In this document: piece after piece, positions 8,174-18,441 of the stretch
Layout: the number at the start of each line of letters is the position of its first letter
Position numbering within the stretch: position 1 is the first letter of the stretch
Origin: Pseudoflavonifractor sp. MSJ-37
GTDB lineage: Bacteria > Bacillota > Clostridia > Oscillospirales > Oscillospiraceae
Reading direction: 5' to 3'
Length of the DNA: 64,000 bases
NCBI RefSeq assembly: GCF_018917965.1
Contig: NZ_JAHLPP010000001.1
Span: forward strand, 124,001-188,000
Made by a program: the position numbers and the translations under genes
Notes under the pieces: model-generated
What the model saw: only the letters and a program-made list of their open reading frames with translations
Database searches by the model: none
Told to the model about the DNA's origin: nothing

Positions 8174-9547
8174 TCACACGGAGCGCGCGGCTCCATGTCC
8201 ACACTCCTTCAGGACCTTGGGGAAGGTATGGAGGAAGAGGATCGTGGTCATGATGGCGGCCAGCAGGTCGGCCAGGGGCTCGGAGAAGAAGGTGGCCTCC
8301 GGCCCGAAGAGCCAGGGCAGGAGCAGGAGGGCCGCCAGATAGATGCTCTTCCGGTAGAGGGAGCAGAACAGGGCCCGCTTCACGTGGCCCAGAGCCGTGG
8401 TCTCGTCCACCAGCGGGTACTGCACCGCCAGCGGGACGATCATGCAGGTGAACATCTTGATGTACCGCACCGAACGGGCGGCGATGTCGGGATCTGCGGT
8501 GAAGAGCCGCACGAAGAGCGGCGAGAGAGTGTGGGTCACCACCATCATCAGCACGCAGAAGAGGACACACAGGCCCACGATGGCCTTCATGGCCTCCCGG
8601 ATGCGCTGGGGCTGGCCGGCGCCGTAGTTGAAGCTCACCACCGGCTGGGTGCCCAGAGTCATGCCGCCCATGGGCATGGTGATCAGGAGGAGATAGCTCT
8701 GGACGATGGTGGCGCAGGTGACCAGCGTGTCCCCCAGACCGGGGCCGCCGTAGCGCTGGAGCACGGTGTTCAGGATGATGAGGAGCACGCTGTCCGTGGC
8801 GATGATCAGGAAGGGGGAGAGGCCGAAGCCCAGCACCCGGACCATGATCCGACGGTCGAAGCCGCCCCAGCCCAGCCGGACCGGCACCCGCTTCCCCAGC
8901 AGCATACAGAGGACGAAGACACAGGAGGCCATCTGAGAGAGCACCGTGGCGATCGCCGCGCCGGCCACGCCCATGCCGCAGAGGAAGATGAACACCGGGT
9001 CCAGTACGATGTTGAGCACCGCGCCCAGCATGACCGTGGCCATGCCCAGCCCGGAGAAGCCCTGACAGATCAGAAAGTTGTTCATGCCATTGGCCATGAG
9101 GGCGAAGAAGGTCCCGGCGGTGTAGATCGTCATATAGGTGTCCGCGTAGGGGAAGGTCACATCGCTGGCGCCGAACCACATGAGCAGCTTGTCTTTGGCC
9201 AGCAGGAAGCCGAGCGTCAGGGCCAGAGAGAGCGCCAGGAGCATGAGGAAGCAGTTGTTGAGGACCTTTTGGGCCGTGTCCTTCCGGCCCTCGCCCATGC
9301 GCATGGCCATGATCGGACTGCCGCCCAGTCCCACCAGACTGGCGAAGGAGCTGAGGAGGGTCACGATCGGTCCGCAGACGCCCACGCCGGCCAGTGCGAT
9401 GCCGCCCACCTCCGGGATGTTGCCGATGTAGATCCGGTCCACGATGCTGTAGAGCACGCTGACCAGCTGGGCCAGCATGGTGGGGATCGCCAGCCGGAGC
9501 ACCAGGCTCAGGACCGGGTCCCGGCCCAGATCATTGGTACGCTTCAT
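8174..9547 (-). CDS. MATE family multidrug/sodium antiporter
   Basis: Twelve-helix exporter of the MatE family (NorM/DinF/MepA group) that expels organic cations or other compounds using an ion gradient. The protein is 457 residues from the preferred ATG at 9547, which is preceded by AAGGAAGG; an upstream in-frame TTG at 9565 is less likely. Two MatE repeats are visible, the first starting LAIPTMLAQLVSVLYSIVDRIYIG and the second near GFGLSPFLIIATDSVLLIILN, with the typical GTQPVVSFNYGAGQ motif. The substrate is unknown. It has its own promoter and is divergent from hsp20. Confidence 0.92.
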   Translation of the reverse strand: MKRTNDLGRDPVLSLVLRLAIPTMLAQLVSVLYSIVDRIYIGNIPEVGGIALAGVGVCGPIVTLLSSFASLVGLGGSPIMAMRMGEGRKDTAQKVLNNCFLMLLALSLALTLGFLLAKDKLLMWFGASDVTFPYADTYMTIYTAGTFFALMANGMNNFLICQGFSGLGMATVMLGAVLNIVLDPVFIFLCGMGVAGAAIATVLSQMASCVFVLCMLLGKRVPVRLGWGGFDRRIMVRVLGFGLSPFLIIATDSVLLIILNTVLQRYGGPGLGDTLVTCATIVQSYLLLITMPMGGMTLGTQPVVSFNYGAGQPQRIREAMKAIVGLCVLFCVLMMVVTHTLSPLFVRLFTADPDIAARSVRYIKMFTCMIVPLAVQYPLVDETTALGHVKRALFCSLYRKSIYLAALLLLPWLFGPEATFFSEPLADLLAAIMTTILFLHTFPKVLKECGHGAARSV

Positions 9548-9597
9548 GTCATCCTTCCTTTCCAAAGGCCGTCGGGGGAGGCCGGATACGCCCCCGT

Positions 9598-9626
9598 ATT
9601 ATAGTCTGTTTCCGCGGGGAGGTAAA
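9598..9626 (-). promoter_or_regulatory. sigma-A promoter of the MATE gene
   Basis: Minus strand TTTACC (9626-9621), 17-base spacer, TATAAT (9603-9598). Confidence 0.7.
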
Positions 9627-9650
9627 GGGGGAAGATGAGCAGATCAGATA

Positions 9651-9677
9651 TTAGCACTTCGGAAAGCTAAGTGCTAA
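9651..9677. promoter_or_regulatory. CIRCE element (HrcA operator)
   Basis: TTAGCACTT, nine-base spacer, AAGTGCTAA: a perfect inverted repeat of the CIRCE pattern, differing from the consensus only at the inner base of each arm (TTAGCACTC...GAGTGCTAA). It lies upstream of hsp20-clpB and implies heat-shock control by HrcA, which is not encoded in the window. Confidence 0.93.
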
Positions 9678-9887
9678 TGTTTACAATTCGGACATAATTT
9701 AAGGTAGGAACGTTCACGATCTGCCCCTATACTAAGAGGCAGTGAACGAGGCCGACAGGGCATTCCGGAGAGGGATCGACCTGCCGGAGACGGAGCGGAG
9801 CGGCGTCTAGGACCGCGTTTGGCAATACGGGTGCTGGAGTGCTGATCGCCGGGACCGCTCCGGATGATAGAAAAGGAGACTTGCTCT
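9678..9887 (+). other. long leader between CIRCE and hsp20
   Basis: About 210 bases without a gene. A TATACT at 9728-9733 could be a -10 element but has no convincing -35. The rest is GC-rich, with a short hairpin (AGACG...CGTCT near 9789-9809), and ends in the AAAAGGAGA ribosome binding site of hsp20. I see no clear RNA thermometer or reading frame. Confidence 0.4.
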
Positions 9888-10316
9888 ATGTTTGGTATGC
9901 TTCCCTTTGAATGGACCAATGACCGCTTTTTCGATACCCCTGACAACAGCCAGCGGAGAGACCGCCGGGAGCCGGAGAACGGCCCAGCCGCCTTCCGCAC
10001 CGACATCCGGGACGCGGGAGACCACTTCCTGTTAGAATGTGAGCTGCCCGGCTTCCGGAAGGAGGATATCCATCTGGAGTTGAAGGACGGCATCCTCACC
10101 ATCGCTGCTCAGCATGACGAGTCGGAGGAGGAACGGAGCCGCAAGGGCCGCTACATCCGCCGGGAGCGCCAGTACGGCGTGTTCTCCCGGAGCTTCGACG
10201 TGAGCGGCATCGACGAGAACGGGATCTCTGCCGCCTACAAGGACGGCATCCTGGAGCTCACTCTGCCGAAGGCCCGTCCGGTGGTGCCCGAGGCCAAACA
10301 CATCGCCATCGACTGA
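9888..10316 (+). CDS. Hsp20/alpha-crystallin small heat shock protein
   Basis: ATP-independent holdase that keeps unfolding proteins soluble for refolding by ClpB/DnaK. The 142-residue protein has a short variable N-terminus (MFGMLPFEWTNDRFFD), then an alpha-crystallin domain at about 38-130 with FRTDIRD, LPGFRKEDIHLELKDGILTI and YGVFSRSFDV, and a final ISAAYKDGILELTLPK strand pair. The ATG at 9888 has AAAAGGAGA 8 bases upstream, so a start 24 bases earlier is rejected. It is 59 bases from clpB, most likely in one CIRCE-regulated transcript. Confidence 0.93.
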   Translation: MFGMLPFEWTNDRFFDTPDNSQRRDRREPENGPAAFRTDIRDAGDHFLLECELPGFRKEDIHLELKDGILTIAAQHDESEEERSRKGRYIRRERQYGVFSRSFDVSGIDENGISAAYKDGILELTLPKARPVVPEAKHIAID

Positions 10317-10375
10317 TCCTTCCGGACCAGTCTTTGACAGGCACCTCTTTCTTTGAAAGGATGTGAAGCGCACTT

Positions 10376-13006
<2,631 letters not shown>

Positions 13007-13030
13007 TCGGACGGACGTCCGTAGACAGCA

Positions 13031-13066
13031 TATCCCCCGGCCCATGCGGGCCGGGGGATACTTTTT
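13031..13066 (+). terminator. intrinsic terminator of hsp20-clpB
   Basis: A 13-base-pair stem (13031-13043 with 13048-13060) with an ATGC loop is followed by CTTTTT. The 140 bases after it, up to the end of the next gene, hold nothing I can call. Confidence 0.92.
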
Positions 13067-13208
13067 GCGCACAGGGGCCGGAGATCCCACATTTCCACGG
13101 AGTTTTCCACAGGATGTGGTGGGACGATGACCGATGCAGACGTATATCATGTGGATACATGGGGGAAGAGGGAGATGGCAGATGAAAAGGCGCGAGGCGT
13201 CTCCTTTA

Positions 13209-13508
13209 TCAGGTCTTACTGGGATCGTCCGTATCGCCATCCACAGTCGAAGCAAGGAGCCGGAGCGCGATCGGCGCGATCGGCATACGGATGCTGCCGG
13301 GGAGAAAATGGTCCGGCGGCATATGGTGATAGGCGCTCAAGATCTGGACGATGAGTCGGCGGCAGGTGCGTCCTTGACAGAAGCCCATCCCGGCACGGGT
13401 CCGCTTTTTGATGGCATCAAGAGAGTCATCGCCCAGTCGGATCGCCTCCATGATCTCCTCACGGGTGACTTCTTCACAGCGGCAAACGATATCATGTTCC
13501 TCGCTCAT
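13209..13508 (-). CDS. small BFD-like [2Fe-2S] protein, subunit of the dehydrogenase complex
   Basis: A 99-residue protein with the bacterioferritin-associated-ferredoxin-like (Fer2_BFD) cluster motif: Cys-X-Cys at residues 9 and 11 (VCRCEEVT) and Cys-X4-Cys at 44 and 49 (GFCQGRTC). In HcnB-, opine- and proline-dehydrogenase-type enzymes this domain is usually fused to the C-terminus of the FAD/NAD subunit; here it is a separate gene. The ATG at 13508 overlaps the stop of the FAD gene as ATGA, suggesting coupled synthesis of equal amounts. It would pass electrons between flavins. Last gene of the long operon. Confidence 0.82.
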   Translation of the reverse strand: MSEEHDIVCRCEEVTREEIMEAIRLGDDSLDAIKKRTRAGMGFCQGRTCRRLIVQILSAYHHMPPDHFLPGSIRMPIAPIALRLLASTVDGDTDDPSKT

Positions 13509-14584
13509 GCCCTCCATACCTCCTCCTTTGCCAGACGGCGCTTTTCTCCAAAAGGACCTTGGCGGAGCCGGTCCAATCGTTCCTGAGCTTGGGTACGGAG
13601 CTCCTCGTATTCTGCAGAGCTGATCAGACCGAGCCGGAACGCGGCCCGGATGCCAGCCAGACGGCCTTCATCCAAAGCAGTGCTGGCCTCTTCGATCCCA
13701 GCCAGGTCTCCAGCCACCAGGATCCTGTCCTGACCGCTCTCCATATGCCGGTCGTGGCGGGGGATCATGCCGCCGAGCGGCCCGGACCAGACCATAGCAC
13801 ATCCGGCGGCTCGTGCCAATTCGATCCGCGGTGTGAGACCGACCGCCAGACAGAGCGTATCACAGGGGATGACTGAGCCAGTGCCGGAGACCGGCTGGAA
13901 GTGATCGTCTACCTGTGCCACTTCCACAGCTTCCAGCGCATCATGGCCGAACGCGCGGACGACTGTGTGCTGAAGCATGATCGGTACGCCGGCCCGGCGT
14001 ACTTTGCCGGCGTGGACGGCATATCCAGAGAGCTTGGGGGCAGCCTCCAGGATCGCCTTCACGTTGGCGCCGGCCTGGAGGAGCTGGTAGGTGACGATCA
14101 GCCCTACGTTGCCGGATCCGACCATGACGAAGTCGTGTCCGGGGAGGACATGGTGGACATTCGCGAAGGTCTGGGCGGCCCCTGCGGTCATGACGCCGGG
14201 AAGCGTACAGCCGGGGAAGGACAGTGCATTCTCAGAGGCGCCGGTGGCCAGAACGATGAGTGCGCCATGGAACCGCACGCTCTCGGTGTCGTTGGCGGCA
14301 GTGACGCTTCCGTCCGGGAAGATGCCCCAGACACGCCAGCCGAGCCGGATCTCTACCTTAGCCTCTTGGGCTTCACGCAGGAGAGCTTGGCCGATGATGA
14401 AGCCTCTGGTCCCGGCGTGGTGTTCCTGAGAACCGAAAAATTTATGGATCTGCTTGGATAGCTGCCCGCCAGGACGGTCGTTTTCGTCGATCAGGAGGAC
14501 GGAGGCGCCGCGGCGGCCAGCTTCGATGGCGGCTCCTGATCCAGCGGGTCCGGCGCCGACTACGATCAGGTCATAGTGCTTCAT
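13505..14584 (-). CDS. FAD/NAD(P)-dependent oxidoreductase (HcnB/opine oxidase alpha-like)
   Basis: A 359-residue pyridine nucleotide-disulfide-type flavoprotein. Residues 8-14 (VGAGPAG) and ENDRPGGQ bind FAD; a second Rossmann motif, VGSGNVG, lies near residue 158; and ILVAGDLAGIEEAS resembles the C-terminal FAD contact. It lacks a redox-active CxxxxC, so it is not a disulfide reductase. With the adjacent Fer2, BFD and DAO-like genes it matches the multi-subunit dehydrogenases for glycine (HcnABC), opines, hydroxyproline or sarcosine. The ATG at 14584 overlaps the preceding gene by 14 bases. Its substrate is not predictable; its likely role is electron transfer away from the DAO-like subunit. 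Confidence 0.82.
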   Translation of the reverse strand: MKHYDLIVVGAGPAGSGAAIEAGRRGASVLLIDENDRPGGQLSKQIHKFFGSQEHHAGTRGFIIGQALLREAQEAKVEIRLGWRVWGIFPDGSVTAANDTESVRFHGALIVLATGASENALSFPGCTLPGVMTAGAAQTFANVHHVLPGHDFVMVGSGNVGLIVTYQLLQAGANVKAILEAAPKLSGYAVHAGKVRRAGVPIMLQHTVVRAFGHDALEAVEVAQVDDHFQPVSGTGSVIPCDTLCLAVGLTPRIELARAAGCAMVWSGPLGGMIPRHDRHMESGQDRILVAGDLAGIEEASTALDEGRLAGIRAAFRLGLISSAEYEELRTQAQERLDRLRQGPFGEKRRLAKEEVWRA

Positions 14585-14891
14585 GACGCAAGCCTCCATT
14601 CCCCTGCTGAGTACGGATGATCATCCCGTCACGGACGCGGGTGACGCAGGTACGGACATTGGGCCGTCCATCCACCTCCATGATACAGTCGGTACACTGG
14701 CCGATGCCGCAGAAGAGCCCGCGGGGCTCGTGGAGTTTTGCGGTGTGGCGGAAGGTGCGGATCCCATTGGCGAGCAGGGCGGCGGCGATGGTATCCCCCG
14801 CTCTGGCCTCCAGGACGCGGCCGTCCACCGTGATATGGATGGTCTCCGCGGTCTCGATAGACAGGATGGGATGTTGTTCGATACGCTCCAT
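14571..14891 (-). CDS. [2Fe-2S] ferredoxin-like subunit (HcnA-like, Fer2_4)
   Basis: A 106-residue ferredoxin-fold protein with cluster cysteines at 61, 66, 69 and 82 (FCGIGQCTDC then TC), the pattern of the N-terminal Fer2_4 domain in sarcosine oxidase alpha and HcnA. It begins with ITVDGRVLEARAGDTIAAALLANG, the usual beta-grasp start. The ATG at 14891 is chosen because AGGAGGT sits 7 bases upstream; an ATG 9 bases earlier is closer than normal. It sits between the DAO-like and FAD/NAD subunits, the same order as in hcn and opine oxidase operons, and should form part of one membrane-peripheral or soluble complex. Confidence 0.85.
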   Translation of the reverse strand: MERIEQHPILSIETAETIHITVDGRVLEARAGDTIAAALLANGIRTFRHTAKLHEPRGLFCGIGQCTDCIMEVDGRPNVRTCVTRVRDGMIIRTQQGNGGLRHEAL

Positions 14892-14903
14892 ACAGAACAC
14901 CTC

Positions 14904-16031
14904 CTACATATGGATCGGGCGGTCAGGAGAGAATGATCCACCCTCCAGATCTGCTCCATCGCGGATGGCCTGGACCAGTTTCCGGGCGGCGGCGGGCGCG
15001 ATGGAGAAAGCACCCTTGAAGCCAGTGAAGTGGAACAGATCAGGCCAGTCCCGGGAAAAGCCGAAGATCGGGAGACCGTCTGTGGTGTATGGGGTGACAG
15101 ACGCCCATGCCCGGACGATCTGCAGGTCAGCCAAGGTGGGGAAATGGTCCAGGAAGGTCCGGGCAGTGAGACAGAGACCGGGAAGAGTCACATCACGGCT
15201 TTCGATATCGGAGGTCTCGGTAGCCTGGGCGATGATGATACTGCCGTTGGCAGTCTGTACACCGCCCAGTCCGATGTGACGATGGAGGGACATATCCCGA
15301 TGGGCCAGAAAGAGCTCCCCGCCGACGATCGGGCCGCGGATACAGGGGGGAACAGGCTGAGAGACGAAAGCGGTGGCGCGATGGAAGCCGATGGGGAGAG
15401 AGATGCCCAGCTGCTGTGCCAGAGGGCCGCTCCAGGCTCCGGCGGCATTGATGAAGATATCACCTGATATGGGACCGCTGGTGGTCTGCACGGCGGAGAT
15501 GCGTCCTCCGGCAGTCTGAAAGCCAGTCACCTCGGTGTGGAGCCGGATATCGGCTCCACACTTCTGCGCCTGTCGAAAATAATAGAGCGTGGTGCGGAGC
15601 GGATCCAGCTTGCCTTCATTCGGACAGTAGAGGACACCGCGGATCACAGAGTCCTCCAAAAGCGGCTCCACCCGACGCGTTTCTTTCCCACTGAGCAGCT
15701 CTGCCGGCTCCCCCAGGGAACGCAGAGTTTGGCAGACCGGGACAGCACCTTGGTACTGCGCTTCGTCCTGGAGCACGACGACTCCGCCGGAGCGCTGATA
15801 CCCGATGGCATCCCCCAGTTGGGCGTACTCCGAAAAGGTCTCGCAGGCCAGCGCGTGATGCCATGGCTCTGTCCGGTCGAAGAGGGAGAGCTGGCCCAAG
15901 TTTGCTCCGGAGGCGCCGGATGCCAGCTCGTTTCGCTCCAGGACGGTCACGGGATATCCGGCACGACGGAATTCCAGCGCGGCGGCGGCGCTCATGATGC
16001 CGCCGCCAAGGAGGACGATGCGTGGTCTCAT
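14904..16031 (-). CDS. D-amino acid oxidase-like FAD dehydrogenase (HcnC/opine oxidase beta-like), catalytic subunit
   Basis: A 375-residue DAO-superfamily flavoprotein. LLGGGIMSAAAALEF (residues 6-20) is the FAD-binding dinucleotide fold, followed by GASGANLGQLS and near the C-terminus TPYTTDGLPIFGF and GFKGAFSIAPAAA. Such subunits oxidise the C-N bond of secondary amines or amino acids (glycine, sarcosine, opines, D-amino acids). With the ferredoxin-like and FAD/NAD genes downstream, it probably works as a dehydrogenase rather than an oxygen-using oxidase, as expected in an anaerobe. The ATG at 16031 follows AAAGGAG by 8 bases. The substrate is probably what the upstream ABC importer brings in, but that is inferred. 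Confidence 0.85.
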   Translation of the reverse strand: MRPRIVLLGGGIMSAAAALEFRRAGYPVTVLERNELASGASGANLGQLSLFDRTEPWHHALACETFSEYAQLGDAIGYQRSGGVVVLQDEAQYQGAVPVCQTLRSLGEPAELLSGKETRRVEPLLEDSVIRGVLYCPNEGKLDPLRTTLYYFRQAQKCGADIRLHTEVTGFQTAGGRISAVQTTSGPISGDIFINAAGAWSGPLAQQLGISLPIGFHRATAFVSQPVPPCIRGPIVGGELFLAHRDMSLHRHIGLGGVQTANGSIIIAQATETSDIESRDVTLPGLCLTARTFLDHFPTLADLQIVRAWASVTPYTTDGLPIFGFSRDWPDLFHFTGFKGAFSIAPAAARKLVQAIRDGADLEGGSFSPDRPIHM

Positions 16032-16071
16032 AGGAGGCGCTCCTTTCTGAAAAGATCGGGGATGAGGAACA

Positions 16072-16103
16072 GGGAGGGCCGACGCCATTGCGCCGGCCCT
16101 CCC
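16072..16103 (-). other. intercistronic hairpin
   Basis: A 10-base-pair GC stem (16072-16081 with 16094-16103) between the second binding-protein gene and the DAO-like gene. It has no T-run in either direction, so it is more likely an mRNA stabiliser or leaky attenuator than a true terminator. Confidence 0.5.
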
Positions 16104-16145
16104 CGTCTATCCATTGAGGAGATGATGCGAAGATATCAAGGTCGA

Positions 16146-17219
16146 TCAGTTGTAGGAAGCCAGCAGCTCCTTGGCCTGATCCTGCTCATACTCGTTGGGG
16201 ACATCGATCTTGCCGGACTTGATGTCATCATAGGTCTGATCGACAGCGGCCTTCACATCATCGGGAAGAGTGATGTCGGGGTTCCACTCCACGGAGACAC
16301 AGCCGTTGCCGATGGTCAGGTACATGACCTCAGCCTTGACGGTGCCGTCCATGATGGCCTTGGTGGCATTGTCATAGCCCACATTGTAGTCGCCGAGGAT
16401 GTTGCCCAGGACCTTGCCGGGAGCCATGTCGAAGAAGTCGCCCAGGCAGCCGAAGGTGTAGACGTTGTCGCTCTCGGTGACGGCCTTCATAGCGCCAGCC
16501 TGGCCTTCGTTGGAGTTGGAGAGGATCATGTCCGCGCCGCTCTTGATCTGGCTCATGGTGGTCTCATAGCACTCGGTAGAGTCAGGAGAGGACAGGACCG
16601 CTTCCTGGATCTTCAGGCCGGGATTGACGCTCTTGGCGCCCAGAGCGAAGCCCATGGTCGTCTTGGTGTAGGCGGGATAATCGCCGCCCAGCGTGTAGGC
16701 GATGTTGTCGGTCTGGGTCATCATGCCGGCCGCCACGCCCAGGACGTAAGTACCTTCCTCAGCGCACATGCACACGGGGAAGAGGTTGTCACGGATCTCG
16801 GTGCCGCCGAAGGTGACGAACCAGGTGTCGGGATAGTCCTCGCAGATCTCAGCAAAGGGGCTGGAGCACTGACCGCCGTGGCCGAAGACGATCTTGTAGC
16901 CCTCTGCGGCCATGGTCTCGGCCTCGGACTTGATGACGTCAGCGGTAGCGGCCTCGACGGTAGAGACACTATAGCCATAGTTCTTTTCCAGGTTCTTGCC
17001 AGCCTCGGCGCCCTGCTGAGAGAAGCCGCCATCGGTGGGGGAGCCGGGGATCAGGATGCCGATCTTGACATCAGAAGAAGCAGGAGCCTCAACAGGAGCG
17101 TCACTGCCGGAAGGAGCGGAAGCACCGCCGTTCCCGCTGCTGCTTCCACTACAGCCAGCCGCACCGACGAGGAGAGCGCCAGACAGGAACAAGGGGACGA
17201 GTTTCTTCGTGTTCATCAT
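16146..17219 (-). CDS. BMP-family lipoprotein substrate-binding protein (copy 1)
   Basis: A 357-residue binding protein of the basic membrane protein (PnrA/BmpA, Med) family, whose known members bind nucleosides or related ligands for ABC import. A signal peptide ends at the lipobox LVGAAGC (lipidated Cys23), then a Ser/Gly linker. The mature domain opens IGILIPGSPTDGGFSQQGAEAG and contains VFGHGGQ, DTWFVTFGG and a glycine-rich hinge GCLGDF. AGGAGG sits 8 bases before the ATG. It is closely similar to copy 2 next door, evidence of tandem duplication. The ligand could be a nucleoside, purine or an unrelated compound. Confidence 0.88.
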   Translation of the reverse strand: MMNTKKLVPLFLSGALLVGAAGCSGSSSGNGGASAPSGSDAPVEAPASSDVKIGILIPGSPTDGGFSQQGAEAGKNLEKNYGYSVSTVEAATADVIKSEAETMAAEGYKIVFGHGGQCSSPFAEICEDYPDTWFVTFGGTEIRDNLFPVCMCAEEGTYVLGVAAGMMTQTDNIAYTLGGDYPAYTKTTMGFALGAKSVNPGLKIQEAVLSSPDSTECYETTMSQIKSGADMILSNSNEGQAGAMKAVTESDNVYTFGCLGDFFDMAPGKVLGNILGDYNVGYDNATKAIMDGTVKAEVMYLTIGNGCVSVEWNPDITLPDDVKAAVDQTYDDIKSGKIDVPNEYEQDQAKELLASYN

Positions 17220-17290
17220 GTTCTTTTCCTCCTAAAAATGTGATGTTTTGATCGGGCACAGTGCGCCTTTGGTAGATTTGGGCACTGAGA

Positions 17291-18361
17291 TCAAATGGGG
17301 GCATTGGGGTCGAGCTCATACTCGTTGGGAACGTCGATCTTACCGGTGCGGATGTCCTCCAGGGCCTGTTCCGCGGCATCGACCACTCCATCAGGAAGGG
17401 AATCTTTCAAGGCGTCGTTCCAGACGAAGCCGACACACCCGGTGGCGATGGTCTGCATCATGATATCGTGAGGAGCGTTGCCGCTGAGGATCGCCTCGAC
17501 CGCCTGGACATAGCCGACGGAGTAGTCACATACCATGTTGGCCACGACCTTGTCCGGCGCGGTGTTGCTGAAATCGCCCAGACAGCCGAGGATGTAGACA
17601 CCGTCGCTCTCCTGTGCGGCCTTGATGGCGCCGAGCTGACCTTCGTTGCAGTTGCCGAACACGAAGTCGGCACCCTGCTCGATCTGGTTCAGCGTGGTCT
17701 CATAACACTCACTGGCGCTGGTAGAGCTGAGGACAGCCCCCAGGGCCTTGATATCAGGATCCACAGACTGGGCGCCAAGCTTCAACGCATTGGTGTACTT
17801 CACATAGGAGGGATAATCTCCGCCCAGAGTATAGCTGATGGTACCGGTCTTGCTCATCATGCCAGCGACTACGCCCAGGACATAACAGCTCTCCTCGGCA
17901 CAGACGCACACGGGGAACTGATTGTCTGTGACGACCTCGCCGCCCAAGGTGACGAACCAGGTGTCCGGATAATCAGGGCTGACTTCCGCGATGGGGGTGA
18001 CGCTCTGCGCGCCGTGACCAAAGACGATCTGATACCCCTCAGCGGCCATGTTCTCCGCCTCGGATCTGATCTCTTCTGCGGTAGCGGCTTCGACTACGGA
18101 GACTTGATAGCCCAATTCTTTCAGCTTTTCGCCGGCCTCAGCGCCCTGCTGACAAAAACCGCCATCGGTAGGAGAGCCGGGGATCAGGATACCGATCTGG
18201 ACCTCAGAAGGATCTGCGGACAGATCCTGAGAGGCGGCCGGAGCTGCGGAACTGGGGGGAGTCCCCGTCTCGTTCGGAGCGGAAGAAGCGCTTCCGCCGC
18301 CGCAGGAAGTCAGGCTCAGCGCCATAGCGCCAGTCAGGAGCAGAGAGACCGTTCGTTTCAT
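17291..18361 (-). CDS. BMP-family lipoprotein substrate-binding protein (copy 2)
   Basis: A 356-residue paralogue of the neighbouring binding protein. The signal peptide ends at LSLTSC (Cys20), followed by a Ser/Ala/Pro linker and the same IGILIPGSPTDGGF opening, VFGHGAQ, DTWFVTLGG and GCLGDF segments; both proteins end near KIDVPNEYE. GGAGG lies 8 bases before the ATG. Two binding proteins with one ATPase and one permease pair suggest either a broadened ligand range or a sensor-like second copy. It is separated from the permease gene by a strong hairpin (18395-18426). Confidence 0.88.
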   Translation of the reverse strand: MKRTVSLLLTGAMALSLTSCGGGSASSAPNETGTPPSSAAPAASQDLSADPSEVQIGILIPGSPTDGGFCQQGAEAGEKLKELGYQVSVVEAATAEEIRSEAENMAAEGYQIVFGHGAQSVTPIAEVSPDYPDTWFVTLGGEVVTDNQFPVCVCAEESCYVLGVVAGMMSKTGTISYTLGGDYPSYVKYTNALKLGAQSVDPDIKALGAVLSSTSASECYETTLNQIEQGADFVFGNCNEGQLGAIKAAQESDGVYILGCLGDFSNTAPDKVVANMVCDYSVGYVQAVEAILSGNAPHDIMMQTIATGCVGFVWNDALKDSLPDGVVDAAEQALEDIRTGKIDVPNEYELDPNAPI

Positions 18362-18394
18362 TGTACATACCTCCGAAAGTGCAGGGGATGGATC

Positions 18395-18426
18395 TATCGG
18401 TGCGGCCCCTTGCGGGGCCGCCGATA
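18395..18426 (-). other. intercistronic hairpin between permease and binding-protein genes
   Basis: An almost perfect 13-base-pair inverted repeat around a TTGC loop, with the stem core GCGGCCCC. It has no T-run. Hairpins in this place often protect the downstream binding-protein message and raise its level above that of the membrane subunits. Confidence 0.55.
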
Positions 18427-18441
18427 TACGGTAGGGAGAGA

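Noticed and set aside
13085-13165. Two DnaA-box-like 9-mers (TTTTCCACA and TGTGGATAC) after clpB
   Set aside because: Both are off consensus by one base, only two occur, and there is no dnaA, AT-rich unwinding region or GC-skew evidence; chance is likely.
13209-16031. Hydrogen cyanide synthase HcnABC
   Set aside because: Subunit types and order match, but the same set serves opine, hydroxyproline and sarcosine dehydrogenases; nothing in the sequence points to glycine or cyanide, and the host looks anaerobic.
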